From: JAAYRG01 sp964643255
Lineage (GTDB): Bacteria; Bacillota; Clostridia; Lachnospirales; Lachnospiraceae
Direction of reading: 5' to 3'
Length of the DNA: 12,247 nucleotides
Assembly: GCA_964643255.1 (NCBI GenBank)
Contig: CAZXSM010000061.1
Location: 1 to 12,247 of the forward strand
A program made the translations under genes and the position numbers. The notes under the pieces are model-generated. The model was given only the letters and a program-made list of their open reading frames with translations. It was not told the origin of the DNA and did not search any database. Below, in pieces: positions 6,947-12,247 of this stretch; positions within the stretch are counted from its first letter, which is position 1, and each line of letters starts with the position of its first letter.

Positions 6947-8377
6947 TTACTTTTTCCTCCTTCTATATACAACAATTCCACCTGTCGCTAATAAAGCTAT
7001 TGGTATAAGGAGAACGGTAATGGCACCCCACATATAGGCTTTCCCCGCAGATAAATACAAACGTTCATTTCCATATTGTTTGCCCGGAATGCTTACACTA
7101 TCCTCTTTATGGGACACATAGTTTACAGAACCCAAAAATATGTCTAAGTTACCAATACTATCAAAGGATATAAGAGAATCACTAAGTAGCTCAGGTGTTC
7201 CAAAAACTATAAGATTTGTTTCAACATCATTATAAATTTCTTGTATTGCCAGTCCTACAGTAAATGGTCCTTCTATATCTCCTTCTTCTTTGTTGATAGA
7301 ATTAGAATCAACATCAACTTTTGAAAATGATTCTTCAGATGTTTCTAAAAGCGTATCTGCAGTAATAGTGCTTCTAGCAGTATCTAGGACTTCTAAACCT
7401 GTTGCTATAGGTGTAACAATACTCTTATTATTACTTGTCAAATTAGATGTTATATCATGTAACTTAACATCTGGTATTATATAATTTACATACTGACCCA
7501 TATAGTGGCTAGCATCTGACTCAAGTACAATCCCATCAACCATATCGAGACCATAGTAATTAAGTAAATCACTTACATTTGTTAAGTCCTTAGTTTTATA
7601 ATCAACAAGTATTATTGCATTTCCACCCTTTTGTAAATATTCCTTTATCATTTCCGTTTCATCTTCGCTAAAGTCAGTCTGTGGTCCATTAATCAGTAAA
7701 GCTGAAGCATCTTCTGGAATGCTCTTAGCAGAAATAGTATCTAAGCTTTCTAAATTCATATTGGCCTTATCAAGATTATCTTTAAATACTGGACTTATGG
7801 GTCTTTCTCCATGACCTTCTATAGCATAAATAATAGGAATATTATCATCCGTTACATATTGAATTGCTGAAGTTATCTGGCCTTCAACATCAATACCCGT
7901 TACAGATTGACTATATGTTTGATAATCTATTTCAGTAATAAACATATCATTATATTTTATATATTTACTTGTCTCTTTTTCCTCATTTACTACTATAACG
8001 CTATTTTGTAATATTTCTTCATCATCTAAGTATTGATTTGCAAATTGCGGATAAAGTACCGGGTCCTTATACTCAACCTTTATATTATTACTTAACTTTT
8101 CATATTGTTCTACAATTTCAGTAACTTGTGAATCTTCATTCCCTGCTTCCGCCAAATAATATATTACAACATCTTCTTCTAAATCTTTTATAAATTCTTT
8201 ACTTGTATCTGATAAAGTATATAATCCTTGTTTTGATGCATCAAATTGTATATTCAACTGGCTAAAAATCAGATTTACCAGTATAACTATTAGAATTACA
8301 ACTACAGAAATAACTGTAGCATAAGCCCCTCTTCTAAACTTTCTAGATTGAAAGGCATCTTTTATTTTATTTTTCAT
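6947..8377 (-). CDS. GldG-like ABC-system auxiliary protein
   Basis: 476 residues with one membrane helix near each end (about 18-39 and 448-471) and a large extracytoplasmic domain between them, the layout of GldG / ABC-transporter auxiliary-domain proteins. Family features visible are GLYTLSDTSKEFIKDLEEDV (51-70), a thioredoxin-like strand start VIYYL, KDPVLYPQFA (104-113), YAIEGHGERPI (184-194) and LLINGPQTDFSEDE (227-240), followed by GGNAIILVD (251-259). The tail RRRKK is cytoplasmic. In gliding Bacteroidetes GldG acts with GldA and GldF; in other phyla, as here, the substrate is unknown. It follows the permease gene by 21 bases. The ribosome binding site AAGGAG (8390-8395) is 12 bases from the ATG, longer than usual, and a four-codon reading frame lies between them. 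It ends directly against the DUF4340 gene. Confidence 0.9.
   Translation of the reverse strand: MKNKIKDAFQSRKFRRGAYATVISVVVILIVILVNLIFSQLNIQFDASKQGLYTLSDTSKEFIKDLEEDVVIYYLAEAGNEDSQVTEIVEQYEKLSNNIKVEYKDPVLYPQFANQYLDDEEILQNSVIVVNEEKETSKYIKYNDMFITEIDYQTYSQSVTGIDVEGQITSAIQYVTDDNIPIIYAIEGHGERPISPVFKDNLDKANMNLESLDTISAKSIPEDASALLINGPQTDFSEDETEMIKEYLQKGGNAIILVDYKTKDLTNVSDLLNYYGLDMVDGIVLESDASHYMGQYVNYIIPDVKLHDITSNLTSNNKSIVTPIATGLEVLDTARSTITADTLLETSEESFSKVDVDSNSINKEEGDIEGPFTVGLAIQEIYNDVETNLIVFGTPELLSDSLISFDSIGNLDIFLGSVNYVSHKEDSVSIPGKQYGNERLYLSAGKAYMWGAITVLLIPIALLATGGIVVYRRRKK
6955..6962 (-). promoter_or_regulatory. Ribosome binding site inside the upstream gene's RRRKK tail
   Basis: AAGGAGGA lies eight bases before the DUF4340 start. 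The same bases encode the arginines of the RRRKK tail of the GldG-like protein (AGA AGG AGG AAA AAG, then TAA, then ATG). The positively charged cytoplasmic tail and the signal that starts the next gene therefore share sequence. Confidence 0.8.
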
Positions 8378-8388
8378 CTTAGTTTCAT
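8374..8388 (-). other. Four-codon mini reading frame (M-K-L-R-stop) overlapping the GldG-like start
   Basis: Read on the minus strand, ATG AAA CTA AGA TGA lies between the ribosome binding sequence and the GldG-like ATG, and its TGA overlaps that ATG as ATGA. The first half of the doubled site AAGGAAGGAG is six bases from the mini ATG, while the second half is 12 bases from the real start. It could serve termination-reinitiation, or be chance. No evidence beyond geometry. Confidence 0.3.
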
Positions 8389-8398
8389 TCTCCTTCCT

Positions 8399-9262
8399 TT
8401 AGTTCCATCTTCTCTTCTTCAGGGATTGAACAGTCAAGAATAGAAATACAAAAATTATACTAATAAAATAAACTATGTCTGCCAGGTTAATTACACCTAG
8501 ATTAAAATTACTATAACGGCTCATTACAGAAAGCCAGTCAGTTGCCTTAACTATCAATCCATCATAAATAGTAGGCTCCACGAAGTATATACCAAATAAT
8601 ATGCCTTCACCTAATATTGTTAGAAAAATTGAAAAATACGCATTTTTCATGTTTACATATGTGATGTAACAAATTATTAAGAATGCAACTGATAAAATTA
8701 CTAATGTGGATTTGTTATCAACTGGTAAGACTCCAACAATTCCATCTATATAGTAAGTTAAAAGTATAACAACAAATGTAATTACTGCTGACACAACTTG
8801 ACTTTCTACCATTGAAGATATATATAAGCCAATTGCTAAATAAGATGCTCCTAATAAGAAGAATCCAAGGATGGATGCATAGCCTGATTTAAATGGTACT
8901 CTCCCAAATTGACTTAATATTAAGGGATATGTTGAAATAACTGCAATAACAAATAAATATATAGTAAGCACTGATAAATACTTACCCAATACTATTTGAT
9001 AAGGTGGAACTGGTGAGGTTAATAACAATTGGTCAGTTTTCTGTTTTTTGTCTTCTGTCATAATTCTCATAGTAAGAATTGGCATTAAAACTATAAATAA
9101 AAATGACACTGCAGACAAGACTATTTCAAAGTTAGCATAGCCTATTAACAAATTATAAATAAAGAAATATATTCCTATTACAGCTAGGAAGAAGGCTATG
9201 AACACATATCCAGTCATGGAAGTAAAGTATGATTTTAATTCTCTTTTATAAATCGCTAGCAT
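8399..9262 (-). CDS. ABC-2-type permease, GldF-like
   Basis: 287 residues, multispanning. Hydrophobic segments are visible near 17-40, 48-66, 92-116, 127-151, 155-180, 186-203, 208-228 and 262-280, so six to eight spans. The stretch LMPILTMRIMTEDKKQKTDQ followed by LLLTSPVPPYQIVLGKYLS (about 59-97) is the typical cytoplasmic region of GldF-type ABC-2 permeases, and the end SRYSNFNLGVINLADIVYF (248-266) also fits. It should form the membrane channel driven by the ATPase encoded just before it. The reading frame overlaps the ATPase gene by 17 bases. A GGAGG about nine bases before its ATG lies within the ATPase coding sequence, so the two are probably translationally coupled and made in similar amounts. 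The C-terminus KKRRWN is cytoplasmic. Confidence 0.92.
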   Translation of the reverse strand: MLAIYKRELKSYFTSMTGYVFIAFFLAVIGIYFFIYNLLIGYANFEIVLSAVSFLFIVLMPILTMRIMTEDKKQKTDQLLLTSPVPPYQIVLGKYLSVLTIYLFVIAVISTYPLILSQFGRVPFKSGYASILGFFLLGASYLAIGLYISSMVESQVVSAVITFVVILLTYYIDGIVGVLPVDNKSTLVILSVAFLIICYITYVNMKNAYFSIFLTILGEGILFGIYFVEPTIYDGLIVKATDWLSVMSRYSNFNLGVINLADIVYFISIIFVFLFLTVQSLKKRRWN

Positions 9263-10283
9263 TGCTATCTTCCTCCTTTACTACTTGTCCATTCTCTATT
9301 ACTTCCTCTTGATCTACTTGATCGGCTTCTGATTCTTCACCTGGGTCTACTTCGTCAGTAACCTCTAGGAATATATCTTCTAGGGAAATTCCACTAAATT
9401 CCATTCCCATAATAGGACATCTAGCCTGACCTAGTGCGTAAAACACTTCTTCTCTAACATCATCATTTTCATCAGAGAAAACCGATAAACTACTTATACC
9501 TTCCTTTGAAGTCTTATCAAATTCAATGCTATTAATTTTTTCAATAGATTGTAAAGCAGCTTCAATATCTGCTTTAGGGCCTTTAATTTGTAGTTTTAAT
9601 TCATTAGAATTTTTAAAGTGTTTCTCTAAATTATCTACATCATCACTTACTACTAATTTACCCTTATTAATTATTAACACATAATCACAAACTTCGTTTA
9701 TTTCAGATAATATATGTGAACTGAAAATGATTGTGTGATTTTTACTTAATTCTTTAATTAATTCTCTAATCTCTATAATTTGTTTGGGATCAAGTCCTGC
9801 TGTTGGTTCATCCAAAACTAGTATAGGTGGGTTTCCTATTAAAGCTTGAGCCAAACCTACTCTTTGTTTATATCCTTTTGAAAGATGTTTTATAAGCCTA
9901 TGAGAAACGTCAGTTATTTTTGTCATATCCATTACTTTATCTACTGCGTCTTCTCTGTCTTTTCTATCTACCTTCTTTAGATTCGCCACGAAATTCAGAT
10001 ATTCCTTAACAGTCATATCTTGATACAAGGGTGGCTGCTCTGGTAAGTATCCAATATTCTTTTTTGCTTCCTCTGGCTCTTCATAAATATCGTGACCATT
10101 TACTATAACAGTTCCTTCGGTAGCTGATATATAGCCAGTGATAATGTTCATTGCTGTTGATTTACCAGCTCCATTTGGCCCTAGAAAACCAACAACTTGA
10201 CCTTTCTTTGCAGTAAAAGAAATATCATTTAAAGCTAAAAAACTATCATTATATTTTTTTACTAGATTTCTAACTTCTATCAA
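9246..10283 (-). CDS. ABC transporter ATP-binding protein, GldA-like, with acidic C-terminal tail
   Basis: 345 residues; the nucleotide-binding engine of the Gld-like ABC system at the cytoplasmic membrane. All motifs are present: Walker A GPNGAGKS (35-42), Q-loop Q83 in YLPEQPPLY, signature LSKGYKQR (134-141), Walker B ILVLDEP (154-160) with catalytic glutamate E159, D-loop AGLDP, and switch histidine H190 in IIFSSH. After the ATPase core a small domain (about 225-306) resembles the C-terminal domain common in this family. The last 39 residues (307-345) are a low-complexity acidic tail rich in D, E, Q and V, which seems additional to the family core. The start is TTG 10281-10283, preceded by AGGAGG at eight bases; the next in-frame ATG (residue 45) would remove Walker A. 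First gene of the operon. Confidence 0.96.
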   Translation of the reverse strand: MIEVRNLVKKYNDSFLALNDISFTAKKGQVVGFLGPNGAGKSTAMNIITGYISATEGTVIVNGHDIYEEPEEAKKNIGYLPEQPPLYQDMTVKEYLNFVANLKKVDRKDREDAVDKVMDMTKITDVSHRLIKHLSKGYKQRVGLAQALIGNPPILVLDEPTAGLDPKQIIEIRELIKELSKNHTIIFSSHILSEINEVCDYVLIINKGKLVVSDDVDNLEKHFKNSNELKLQIKGPKADIEAALQSIEKINSIEFDKTSKEGISSLSVFSDENDDVREEVFYALGQARCPIMGMEFSGISLEDIFLEVTDEVDPGEESEADQVDQEEVIENGQVVKEEDSNASDL

Positions 10284-10297
10284 AGTGTTTTCCTCCT
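10281..10297 (-). promoter_or_regulatory. Ribosome binding site that fixes the TTG start of the ATPase gene
   Basis: Minus strand reads AGGAGG, eight bases (AAAACACT), then TTG. The ideal spacing and full complementarity to the 16S tail make TTG the start. Use of TTG at the head of the operon may set a lower initiation rate for the whole set. Confidence 0.8.
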
Positions 10298-10350
10298 CTT
10301 AAATTACTATTGTTTATCATCCAGTAGTATTTTACATATAGATTGCGAAA

Positions 10351-10378
10351 ATTATGTGAAATCTAAAGATATTTTCAA
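10351..10378 (-). promoter_or_regulatory. Promoter of the Gld-like operon
   Basis: TTGAAA (10373-10378; five of six -35 bases) and CATAAT (10351-10356; five of six -10 bases) are 16 bases apart. The predicted start near 10344 gives a leader of about 60 bases. It lies between the dapB terminator and the operon, as expected. A weaker alternative TTCACA at 10355-10360 with a poor -10 overlaps it. Confidence 0.55.
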
Positions 10379-10395
10379 TATTTTTTATCTTACAT

Positions 10396-10462
10396 TAAAA
10401 AGCACTTAGATACAAGCTTAAAGCAGTTTTATATAAACTAGCTAGCCCTTATCTAAGTGCTT
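10396..10462 (-). terminator. Terminator of the dapA-dapB operon
   Basis: AAGCACTTAGATA (10450-10462 on the minus strand) pairs perfectly over 13 bp with TATCTAAGTGCTT (10400-10412), and TTT continues the T run after the final CTT, giving CTTTTT. The 37-base loop is unusually long and contains a smaller hairpin (AGTTT/AAACT). It lies 73 bases after the dapB stop codon. The T run is only on the minus side, so it ends dapAB transcripts. Confidence 0.82.
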
Positions 10463-10535
10463 AATTTGTTATATCTTACAGAAGTAAACTTCTACTTCTA
10501 ATTTGTTTTTAATATCCTGATTTACAACTTATAAT

Positions 10536-11291
10536 TTATCCTAATACATCTTCCATATTATAAAGGCCTGCTTCTTTGTCCCATAAGAACAAAGCAGACT
10601 CTATTGCACCTTTTGCAAAAACATTTCTTGAGTAGGCTGTATGTCTTAACTCTATAACTTCATCTGTACCTGCAAAGATTACATCATGTTCCCCTACAAT
10701 ATTACCTCCACGTACCGCAGAAATACCTATTTCTTTCTGGTCTCTCTTAGCTCTTTTTTGTGAACGATCATATTCGTAGTGGTATTCATTATTTAAAGTA
10801 TCATTTATAGCATCTGCAAGTGCTAAAGCTGTTCCTGATGGAGCATCTATCTTTTGGTTATGATGTTTTTCTACTATTTCAATATCAAAACCTGCATTTG
10901 CTAATGCTTTAGATACTGTTTTAACTATCTTAATCAATGTGTTAACACCTATTGACATGTTTGCTGATTGTAATACCGCTATATCTTTTGATAGGTCTTT
11001 GACCATATCATCTTGCTCTTGTGATAAACCAGTAGTACATAATACAATAGGTATATTATTATCTTTTGCATATTGAAATTCTTCTTCAATATTATGAGGA
11101 GATGAAAAATCAATAATCACATCAGCTTCAACATTACAATCATTAAATGTTGAAAATACTGGATAATCATATTTTTTTTCGCCAGATATATCTATACCTG
11201 CTACTATTTGAGCTTGATCTATGGACTGGATAAGATCGCTTATAGCCTGCCCCATTCTTCCATTACATCCTCTTAGTATAATTTTAATCAT
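10536..11291 (-). CDS. dapB: 4-hydroxy-tetrahydrodipicolinate reductase
   Basis: Cytoplasmic enzyme that reduces the DapA product with NAD(P)H to tetrahydrodipicolinate, on the route to meso-diaminopimelate and lysine. 251 residues, typical for Gram-positive DapB. The N-terminal Rossmann start is IILRGCNGRMGQAI (4-17), close to the family GxxGRMG; a cysteine sits within the glycine loop. DFSSP (61-65) and CTTGLS (85-90) line the cofactor site. The catalytic motif EKHHNQKIDAPSGTA (141-155) contains H143 and K147, and RGGNIVGEHDVIFAGTDEVI (194-213) plus RHTAYSR (216-222) complete the family pattern. No key residue is missing. ATG 11289-11291 has AAGGAG six bases upstream. The gene follows dapA by 18 bases and is closed by the terminator at 10396-10462, so dapA-dapB forms an operon end. 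Confidence 0.98.
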   Translation of the reverse strand: MIKIILRGCNGRMGQAISDLIQSIDQAQIVAGIDISGEKKYDYPVFSTFNDCNVEADVIIDFSSPHNIEEEFQYAKDNNIPIVLCTTGLSQEQDDMVKDLSKDIAVLQSANMSIGVNTLIKIVKTVSKALANAGFDIEIVEKHHNQKIDAPSGTALALADAINDTLNNEYHYEYDRSQKRAKRDQKEIGISAVRGGNIVGEHDVIFAGTDEVIELRHTAYSRNVFAKGAIESALFLWDKEAGLYNMEDVLG

Positions 11292-11309
11292 ATATATCTC
11301 CTTAAAATT

Positions 11310-12203
11310 TTATCCTTCTGTTAGTAGACCACATTTTACTAATTCTTTTCTTAAAAACTCAGCATTATGAGCTTCTATATCAGTAAGTGGCATTCTGTTT
11401 CCTCCAACATTCATTCCCATCATATTCATAGCTGCTTTTACAGGAATCGGATTAACTTCACAGAATAATGCATTCATCGCTGATAGATAATTTAACTGTA
11501 TATCACGACTTCCTTCAACATCTCCATCTAGATACTTCATTACCATATCATGAGATTGTCTAGGCGCAATGTTTGCAAACACTGATATTACACCTACACC
11601 ACCTAGGGAAAGTAAAGGAACTACTTGATCATCATTACCTGAGTATAAATCGATTTCTCCATGAGTAAGTGACATTAATTCTGCTACTTGAGAAATGTTT
11701 CCACTAGCTTCTTTTATACCTACTACATTATCTACTTCTTTTACAATTGTAGCTGAAGTTTTTGCTGTTAGATTACAGCTTGTTCTACTTGGTACATTAT
11801 ACATTATAATTGGTAAATCAACTGCCTTACCAATCTCACCATAATGTGCTACTAATCCTTTTTGTGTTGCTTTGTTATAATATGGTGTAACAACTAATAA
11901 ACCGTCAGCTCCAGCACTTTGTGCCTCTTGAGATAAAAACACTGCTGTACTAGTACAATTGGAACCTGTTCCTGCTACAACAGGAATCCTTTTATTAACT
12001 TTATCTACTGTATACCTAATACATTCAATGTGTTCATCATGAGTTAGGGTTGAAGACTCACCTGTTGTGCCGCAAATAATAATACTATCTGTACCATTAG
12101 ATATGTGGAATTCTATAAGCTCTCCTAGTTTATCAAAATCCACCTCTTTGTTTTCCTTAAATGGCGTAACTATAGCTACACCTGAACCTTTAAATATTGC
12201 CAT
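11310..12203 (-). CDS. dapA: 4-hydroxy-tetrahydrodipicolinate synthase
   Basis: Cytoplasmic TIM-barrel aldolase that condenses pyruvate with aspartate semialdehyde, the first committed step to diaminopimelate and lysine. 297 residues, the normal length (about 290-300). Visible active-site elements are GTTGES (45-50) with the catalytic threonine, VTPYYN (105-110) with the tyrosine of the neighbouring subunit, YNVPSR (135-140) with Y135 and carboxylate-binding R140, and the Schiff-base lysine K164 in VGIKEASG. SGNDD (188-192) and GGVGVISVFAN (201-211) fit as well. ATG 12201-12203 is preceded by a perfect AGGAGGTG (12208-12215) at four bases. It is the first dap gene seen in the window; the aspartate semialdehyde dehydrogenase gene often found beside it would lie beyond the edge. 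Only 44 bases of upstream sequence are present, so promoter and any lysine riboswitch cannot be judged. Confidence 0.98.
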   Translation of the reverse strand: MAIFKGSGVAIVTPFKENKEVDFDKLGELIEFHISNGTDSIIICGTTGESSTLTHDEHIECIRYTVDKVNKRIPVVAGTGSNCTSTAVFLSQEAQSAGADGLLVVTPYYNKATQKGLVAHYGEIGKAVDLPIIMYNVPSRTSCNLTAKTSATIVKEVDNVVGIKEASGNISQVAELMSLTHGEIDLYSGNDDQVVPLLSLGGVGVISVFANIAPRQSHDMVMKYLDGDVEGSRDIQLNYLSAMNALFCEVNPIPVKAAMNMMGMNVGGNRMPLTDIEAHNAEFLRKELVKCGLLTEG

Positions 12204-12247
12204 AAAGCACCTCCTAAAATTATTAATAAGTAAAAAAATAGTCGACT

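Noticed and set aside
5781..7484. Short plus-strand frames at 5781-5975, 6258-6482, 6846-7037 and 7290-7484
   Set aside because: All are antisense to the DUF4340 and GldG-like genes, short, without ribosome binding sites, and of a composition expected from reversed acidic codons.
10480..10500. AGAAGT/ACTTCT inverted repeat between dapB and its terminator
   Set aside because: Six-base arms with a two-base loop and no T run; likely chance in AT-rich DNA, with the much stronger terminator just downstream.
1..12247. CRISPR array, insertion sequence, prophage or toxin-antitoxin pair
   Set aside because: No regularly spaced repeats, transposase or integrase motifs, terminal inverted repeats flanking genes, or small paired genes were seen on either strand.

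Overview
The window is AT-rich DNA from a low-GC Gram-positive bacterium, most likely an anaerobic clostridium (Bacillota). The signs are strong AGGAGG-type ribosome binding sites, a tRNA-sensing T-box leader in front of pheS, TTG start usage and a SpoIID/LytB-type peptidoglycan protein. I cannot name the genus from sequence alone. A run of exactly 100 N (1553-1652) marks a scaffold gap. No tRNA, rRNA, CRISPR array, transposase or phage gene is visible.

Layout. (1) Positions 1-1382, minus strand: pheS (3' end cut by the window edge) with its ribosome binding site, a T-box leader carrying a UUC (Phe) specifier, a leader terminator and a sigma-A-like promoter. (2) Positions 1431-1809: the 3' end of a small membrane-protein gene on the minus strand, interrupted by the gap, then an intergenic region in which two possible divergent promoters surround a perfect 8-3-8 palindrome. 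(3) Positions 1809-2678, plus strand: a YihY/BrkB-family membrane protein. It converges on (4) positions 2689-5250, minus strand: a large, membrane-anchored SpoIID/LytB-domain protein with a long unrecognised N-terminal half. The two genes end inside one shared palindrome. (5) Positions 5462-10283, minus strand: a tight four-gene operon read ATPase, permease, GldG-like protein, DUF4340 protein. It resembles the GldA-GldF-GldG ABC machinery first known from gliding Bacteroidetes but widespread in non-gliding bacteria. (6) Positions 10396-12203, minus strand: dapA-dapB of the diaminopimelate/lysine pathway, closed by a terminator.

How the genes fit together. dapA and dapB make a precursor of meso-diaminopimelate (peptidoglycan), lysine and, in spore formers, dipicolinate. 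The SpoIID-domain protein probably acts on peptidoglycan glycan strands outside the membrane. The Gld-like operon encodes an ATPase, a six- to eight-span permease and two proteins anchored in the membrane with large extracytoplasmic domains, so it is a cell-surface assembly whose substrate is unknown. Much of the window therefore concerns the cell envelope. The least understood parts are the Gld-like/DUF4340 operon, the N-terminal half of the SpoIID protein, and the small regulatory structures: the divergent-promoter palindrome, the stop-codon palindrome, a possible four-codon mini-cistron in front of the GldG-like gene, and a long REP-like hairpin at 5389-5433.
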